Source: Lysinibacillus louembei (GTDB taxonomy: Bacteria; Bacillota; Bacilli; Bacillales_A; Planococcaceae). From it: a stretch of DNA of 64,000 bases. The translations under genes and the position numbers were made by a program. Of the stretch, positions 59,980-64,000 are shown piece by piece (the stretch's first letter is position 1; the number at the start of each line of letters is the position of its first letter). Location of the stretch: assembly GCF_033880585.1 (NCBI RefSeq), contig NZ_CP137624.1, positions 1,976,001 to 2,040,000 on the forward strand. The letters run 5' to 3'. Under the pieces are notes generated by a model, which had not been told where the DNA came from, searched no databases, and worked only from the letters and a program-made list of their open reading frames with translations.

Positions 59980-60483
59980 TTAAACTGTTTTTGCAATAGC
60001 GATTTTCTCTACTTTTGATGCACCAGCATTTAAAAGAAGTTGTTTACACGCCTCTAGAGAACTTCCTGAAGTGGTAATATCATCAAGTAAAATTACCTCC
60101 TTTCCTTGGATTAGAGACGCGTTTTGTACTTGGATTGAGTTGATGTGTGTGTGTACATCTCTGGGTCCGCCATTAGCTGCTTTAGGAACAGACGTGTGGC
60201 GAACAAGACATGATGTTGCATCAATTCTACCATTTTCCGCAAGTAAACGCCCTAATTCCTTTATACCAGTATCAATTTTATTGGAATCAGATGAAGGAAC
60301 AACCGCAATTAATACATTTTGTTTAATGTGGGGGTCAATGGAACTATAAAAAAGATTAATGGCATCTTTATTTCCCTCTTTTAAATCTAGAATTTTCCCA
60401 GAATATATTTTGGTGAAATTTGGATTTATTTCTTTGTTTGGTAGATAATATGGATGATAATCATAAAAATAAGTACATGTCAT
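59980..60483 (-). CDS. Phosphoribosyltransferase, ComF-like (possible ShosT-type toxin)
   Basis: A 167-aa type I phosphoribosyltransferase. The PRPP loop is EVILLDDITTSGSSLEACK near residue 128; upstream VLIAVVPSSDSNK and the RHTSVPKAANG region fit a ComFC-like fold. It overlaps the HAD gene by one base (TAATG) and lies 13 bp before the DprA-like start, so the three are tightly coupled. The zinc-finger N-terminus of ComFC is missing. By analogy to ShosTA it may act on nucleotides as a toxin; inferred. Confidence 0.8.
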   Translation of the reverse strand: MTCTYFYDYHPYYLPNKEINPNFTKIYSGKILDLKEGNKDAINLFYSSIDPHIKQNVLIAVVPSSDSNKIDTGIKELGRLLAENGRIDATSCLVRHTSVPKAANGGPRDVHTHINSIQVQNASLIQGKEVILLDDITTSGSSLEACKQLLLNAGASKVEKIAIAKTV

Positions 60484-60995
60484 TATAGGGATTCTCCTTT
60501 GTTTAAAAGATTAATTAAGCTTGTATTTAATGAATCTGGGTTAGAAATAATCAAGTCTGCATTTGATGATTGATGTTGGCTAAAGGTACCATCTCCCCAA
60601 GTAACACCGATTGAAAATATACCAGCAGATTTAGCGGCAATAGTATCATTAAAATGGTCACCAATACTGATTGAATTTGCTGAATCTGTGTTTAAATTTT
60701 GTAAACATTTAAGAAAAGGCTCAGGATAGGGCTTTCTATAGGATGTGTCATGATATGCAATTAAACAGTCATAATGAATCTCATGATAGTTTAATAATTT
60801 TATCGCATACGGTCTTGGTGAATTTGTAACTATTCCTATTTGTGTGTATTCATTAAAGTGATTTGGATTGAATATTAGCTTAGTTTGATGAACGTTAGAA
60901 TAACATTTATTCCATTCTCTATTATTTCTAAACATTTTAAGTGAATCAGTGCTTATTAATGTATTATCTAAATCAAAAATCAGTGCCTTAGTCAT
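60483..60995 (-). CDS. HAD-superfamily hydrolase
   Basis: A 170-aa HAD phosphatase. Motif I FDLDNTLI (Asp8, Asp10), motif II IVTNSPRPYAI, the Lys in RKPYPEPFLK, and motif III/IV IGDHFNDTIAAKSAG are all present, so it should be active. First gene of the HAD-PRTase-DprA operon, with a strong AAGGAGGTG ribosome-binding site. It could supply or detoxify a phosphorylated nucleotide product of the neighbouring transferase. Confidence 0.85.
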   Translation of the reverse strand: MTKALIFDLDNTLISTDSLKMFRNNREWNKCYSNVHQTKLIFNPNHFNEYTQIGIVTNSPRPYAIKLLNYHEIHYDCLIAYHDTSYRKPYPEPFLKCLQNLNTDSANSISIGDHFNDTIAAKSAGIFSIGVTWGDGTFSQHQSSNADLIISNPDSLNTSLINLLNKGESL

Positions 60996-61658
60996 AATTC
61001 ACCTCCTTATAGTATATATTTACTCTAATTATATTATTTATTTCCAATAATGTGAAACTAAAAACCCTGAAAATGTATTTTTTGATATATTCAATACTTT
61101 TCCTATGTAATATTTTAATACTAAAATGTTTCTTTTGGTCTATTTTGGGCGGATTTTATGGAAAAATTATCATTATAACCATTTTTAACTATATAAAATA
61201 CTTATAGTTTGAAATAGGAAGAGAGTGAATTGAGGCATAACTTTTGATATGTGACTTTTAATAGTCATATAAAATGAAGTATTTTTTAGATTAGTAATAG
61301 GATTTTGTATTAGTTTGGGTATAATTAAAATCTTAATATACACAATCATAGAGGCGGGGAATACACAATCCACTCTGTGATTTATAATCCTAAAAAACAT
61401 CGACAAACGTTGATGTAATAGTGTTTTTAAACAATCGCAATGACGGTGGCATTATACTTTCGAAGCACATGTTTTATGGAATCGTCATTTAGGTACCTCT
61501 AACAAAATTGAATAAGATGGTTCCATTCGATAATCAATTGATATACACTGGAATCAGTAAGGTCTGTGAACCAAGTTCGTAAATATGTAATACTCCCTAG
61601 TGGAGAAAATTGTTGAATATAGAAATGTAGATAGCTCACAAATGCTTGTGGCTCTAAG
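60996..61658. other. Right-end intergenic region with decayed-gene repeat B
   Basis: About 660 bp between the HAD operon and attR. It must hold the HAD promoter (AT-rich, TATACT-like -10 on the minus strand near 61010). 61516-61607 is a diverged direct repeat of 57625-57722, sharing GAACCAAGTTCGTAAA and CCTAGTGGAGAAA. On the minus strand a 64-codon frame (61693-61499) crosses into attR but has no supported start; I read it as a remnant. Confidence 0.6.
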
Positions 61659-61757
61659 GTCGGCATAATGCCACGTGAACTGCAAATAGACAAACTACAC
61701 GCGTAGAAGCCGGCGTATTGGAGCTTCTGGACGCGGGTTCGACTCCCGCCGTCTCCA
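61659..61757 (+). repeat. attR: 99-bp copy of the ssrA 3' end
   Basis: Perfect copy of 32218-32316, including the T-arm, acceptor 3' strand and CCA of tmRNA. It lacks the 5' part and is not a functional tmRNA. It marks the right end of the element and, by the usual mechanism, is the original chromosomal 3' end of ssrA. Confidence 0.97.
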
Positions 61758-61799
61758 CACTAATAACGACTGTGAATACAGCTCTACCAATGATTATTA

Positions 61800-61852
61800 A
61801 GATGTGGATAGTGTACAAGGGTTGTGCTCTTGAACAATATTCACATCTTTTC
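61800..61852 (+). terminator. Probable native ssrA terminator, now stranded behind attR
   Basis: AGATGTG...CACATCT hairpin with further internal pairing (GTACAAG/CTTGAAC) and a TTTTCC end. Before insertion it would have followed ssrA by about 43 bp. The rest of 61853-62116 has no gene; TTTTTGGATG / CATCCAAAAA near 61951-62007 forms a second hairpin, a probable terminator of the minus-strand gene. Confidence 0.6.
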
Positions 61853-62116
61853 CTATAAGGTGAGCTTGAAAACAAATACTAAAGCGATTAATCATCCCTT
61901 ACGTATGCAGGTTTTGATATTATCTAAATAGATAGGCAATCACTTTAATTTTTTGGATGCTTGAAAAGTTATTATAAAGAACAGTCTCTTTCAACCATCC
62001 AAAAACTAAATTCAAACCAAGTTTACTTTTGGATAATCTTTCACATCACCCCCTACCAACAAACCTCCAAACTTTCCTAACCTGCTCATCGTAATTTGTG
62101 GTGTCACACCTTGTAA

Positions 62117-62574
62117 CTAATGCTTTTGATAATCTCCAGCCCAGTCAAAGGGTCTGTTTGCCAACCATTGATAGTTGAATAGTTGTTCCCATGTTTGAAT
62201 CACTTCTTTTTGTGGAAATCCTTTTTTCTTAAAATTATCCCATTCATTTTCAGCATATGTAATGGGGCTATTGTTTAAGATGGCATGCCAGACATCGAAT
62301 GATGACCATAAAATTTGATTTTCAGGGATGTCTAATTTTAAAATCACCCATCTTTCTCCCTTTCGTGCAAGTGCCTTTTCATTTCGATTAGGTCGTCTTT
62401 GCCACAGCCATATAGGGTAGTTTTCCATAGCACAATGAGCGATGCGCTTTTTCATTTGCTCTATCATCCATTCATACGCTTCTGGAAACATCGCAAAATC
62501 TTTATGTCCTTCTAGATAGCCTTGTTCACGCATTTTTTATAAAGCTTTTCAGGTTTGACTGTGTATACAAGCAA
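62117..62574 (-). pseudogene. DUF3841-family gene with a one-base frameshift
   Basis: The main frame (62533-62117) encodes MREQGYLEGHKDFAMFPEAY and on for 138 aa, matching the DUF3841 family (IWLWQRRPNRNEKALARKGE is typical). The usual N-terminal strand is missing from it but is encoded just upstream in another frame: TTG at 62574, 6 bp after GGGGGG, gives LLVYTVKPEKLYKK. The two join if the run of six A at about 62533-62538 (minus strand) had seven. Either a real frameshift, slippage site or a sequencing error. Function of the family unknown. Confidence 0.75.
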
Positions 62575-62694
62575 AATAATCCCCCCTATTGTTTTCTCTT
62601 ATTGAAATATTTTACACTATTATGCTACTATTTTTGAAACTCTTTTTCTTATCCATACGTAAATATATTAAAAAATACTAGGGAGGCTAAACAG

Positions 62695-63060
62695 ATGTAT
62701 TATGACCCAAACCCTTTAGGAAACGCCATGTTTACAATTGTCCCACTATTAATTATTGGCGTATTTATTTTTATGGTAGTGAAAGGACTTACTCAATGGA
62801 GTGCGAACAATAACTCTCCTCGACTTACAGTTCCTGCTACCGTTGTTACGAAAAGAACACAGGTGTCTAGGAATCATCATCATGCAAATGACCATATGCA
62901 TTCAACGTCCTCGACTTCGTATTATGTAACATTTCAGTTTGAAAGTGGGGATCGTTCAGAGTTTTCAATGAATGGCTCGGAATATGGGATGCTGGCAGAG
63001 GGGGATATTGGGAAGTTAACTTTTCAGGGAACGCGCTATCTTGGGTTTGAGCGTGTATAA
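62695..63060 (+). CDS. DUF2500-domain membrane protein
   Basis: A 121-aa protein with one N-terminal membrane helix (FTIVPLLIIGVFIFMVVKGL, residues 11-30) and a soluble beta-rich domain typical of DUF2500 (PATVVTKRTQVS, YYVTFQFESGDRSEF, GDIGKLTFQGTRYLGFE). A His-rich loop (HHHANDHMH) lies at about 62-70. AGGGAGG ribosome-binding site. Function unknown. Confidence 0.85.
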   Translation: MYYDPNPLGNAMFTIVPLLIIGVFIFMVVKGLTQWSANNNSPRLTVPATVVTKRTQVSRNHHHANDHMHSTSSTSYYVTFQFESGDRSEFSMNGSEYGMLAEGDIGKLTFQGTRYLGFERV

Positions 63061-63222
63061 TGATAATGTTTTAAATTACTGTAATTTAACTACTAGTCAT
63101 TTATCACTATGTATCTTTTATAAAAAATAAGTTCAGCTAGCCTATATTTTACTTTAACCAATTGAATTCCCCACAAGTTAGTTTAAAATTAAATTCAGGT
63201 AAAGGCTTAAGGGGGAGAGCAA

Positions 63223-64000
63223 ATGATTATTTATGAGGCGGATGTGTCAGAATTTTTAGATGATGTGGCAAATGAAATTATTGTTGATCGCTTATATAAA
63301 GTTTATCAAGAGAAAATAGGGCGCACAACTAGAAGTGAAATTCGCTCATGGGATTATTCATTGCAGCGTATGTCAAACGTGCTACGTGATCGAGAGATTC
63401 CTAAAGATGCAAAGGCGGCAATTGAATTTAAAATCCCGAATACAGGAAAGCGTGTAGATTTTATTATTGCGGGAAACGATGGACAGGATGACCATGCGGT
63501 AATTGTTGAATTAAAGCAATGGGAAGAAATAGAGAAAAATGAGAGATTAGATGCTGTTGTTGTAGAGACATATTTAGGTGGTGCAAAGCGGCAAACAACT
63601 CATCCATCCTATCAAGCTTGGAGCTATGCAAATTTAATCGAAGATTTCAATGAGGATGTTAGAGAACGACCAATTAAGCTCAAACCATGCGCTTATGTAC
63701 ATAATTATTTAGTGCGAGAAAATGATCCAATGTTAGATAGCCACTATGCAGAGCATATTGAAAAAGCACCTGTTTTTCGGAAAGGTGAAGTAGAAAAACT
63801 CCGTCGATTTATTAAGCAATTTATTAAATATGGGGATCAAAACGATATTATAGGTGCAATTGATAGTGGACGTATTAAGCCATCTAAGTCATTACAAGAT
63901 AGCATGGCGGCTATGCTTGAAGGAAATCAAGAATTTGTCATGATTGATGACCAAAAGATTGTCTATGAACAAATATTAGATTATGCTCAAATGTCTATTG
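63223..64000 (+). CDS. Partial gene: nuclease-fold N-terminus of a probable DUF2075 ATPase
   Basis: Open from the ATG at 63223 (GGGGGAGAGC upstream) for 259 codons to the window end; the C-terminus is missing. The visible part has a PD-(D/E)XK-like core (GKRVDFIIAG..., then AVIVELKQWEE), AYVHNYL and RFIKQFIKYGD, as found before the ATPase domain in DUF2075/Schlafen-like helicase proteins. The P-loop is not yet reached, so the ATPase part is an expectation and is not observed. Confidence 0.7.
   Translation, partial: MIIYEADVSEFLDDVANEIIVDRLYKVYQEKIGRTTRSEIRSWDYSLQRMSNVLRDREIPKDAKAAIEFKIPNTGKRVDFIIAGNDGQDDHAVIVELKQWEEIEKNERLDAVVVETYLGGAKRQTTHPSYQAWSYANLIEDFNEDVRERPIKLKPCAYVHNYLVRENDPMLDSHYAEHIEKAPVFRKGEVEKLRRFIKQFIKYGDQNDIIGAIDSGRIKPSKSLQDSMAAMLEGNQEFVMIDDQKIVYEQILDYAQMSI

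Larger units (their letters stand above)
32218..61757. mobile_element. Integrative element in ssrA with its own PolC-based replication module
   Basis: Perfect 99-bp direct repeats (32218-32316 and 61659-61757) bound a 29.4-kb AT-rich segment. A tyrosine recombinase begins 167 bp inside the left copy. Replication genes (PolC-type polymerase, AEP-type primase, SF3 helicase, possible ssDNA-binding protein), two inverted iteron regions, an XRE repressor, surface proteins and defence-like cargo lie inside. No relaxase, coupling ATPase, type IV secretion, capsid, portal or terminase gene is seen. It is therefore neither a standard ICE nor a complete prophage. Transfer mode unknown; helper-dependent mobilisation is possible. 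Confidence 0.93.

Noticed and set aside
61499-61693. 64-codon minus-strand gene across attR
   Set aside because: Its start lies inside the tmRNA 3' copy, no ribosome-binding site; it is better read as a remnant sharing sequence with 57625-57722.
32218-61757. Complete prophage
   Set aside because: Integrase, repressor and replication genes are present but no capsid, portal, terminase, tail or lysis gene is seen in 29 kb.

Overview
The window looks like a chromosome segment of a low-GC, spore-forming Firmicute of the Planococcaceae/Bacillaceae, most like Lysinibacillus or Solibacillus. That call is inferred from gene content and order: hisZGDBHFI, a yvcD-trxB-yvcI-rapZ-glmR-whiA-crh block, clpP, a coat-F spore coat protein, cggR-gapA-pgk-tpiA-gpmI-eno, and secG-est-rnr-smpB-ssrA. 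The genus is not proven.

Layout. 1-400 is a strictly phased 20-bp intergenic repeat array. 544-6177 is the histidine operon, with hisA missing between hisH and hisF. 6481-12903 is the yvcD-to-crh block for cell-envelope and carbon control. tRNA-Arg(CCG), clpP with a CtsR-like box, a coat-F protein and a small glutaredoxin-like protein follow. 15443-22545 is the glycolytic cggR-eno operon with a promoter and CggR-type operator. A second 20-bp array (22591-23004) separates it from a HIT protein. 23574-27280 (minus strand) holds a two-component system with two PepSY proteins. 27423-32316 is secG, a small unknown gene, est, rnr, smpB and the tmRNA gene ssrA.

From 32218 to 61757 lies an AT-rich integrative element in the 3' end of ssrA. 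It is bounded by perfect 99-bp direct repeats (attL 32218-32316, attR 61659-61757). A tyrosine recombinase sits just inside attL. The element carries its own replication genes: a PolC-type DNA polymerase III alpha (1361 aa) with a degenerate PHP domain, a possible ssDNA-binding protein with an acidic tail, an archaeo-eukaryotic-type primase and an SF3/D5-type helicase. It has two inverted copies of an origin-like region (34726-35030 and 47918-48252) built from TGTAACC iterons at exact 9- and 21-bp spacing around a palindrome. I see no conjugation, capsid or packaging genes. Its logic recalls pipolins, which are integrated elements carrying a polymerase, but with PolC plus a primase instead of a primer-independent PolB. 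Cargo includes an XRE repressor with a divergent partner, two SLH surface proteins, a lipoprotein, and an Rpn-type nuclease gene split by an IS200-like element. It also includes a DUF262 protein, a three-gene sce7726/sce7725/HEPN-RES operon, a second short tyrosine recombinase, and a HAD/phosphoribosyltransferase/DprA operon resembling ShosTA-type anti-phage systems. The last module is flanked by two diverged copies of the same sequence, which suggests stepwise accretion next to attR.

After attR the ordinary chromosome resumes: the probable native ssrA terminator, a frameshifted DUF3841 gene, a DUF2500 membrane protein and the start of a nuclease/DUF2075-like gene cut by the window end.
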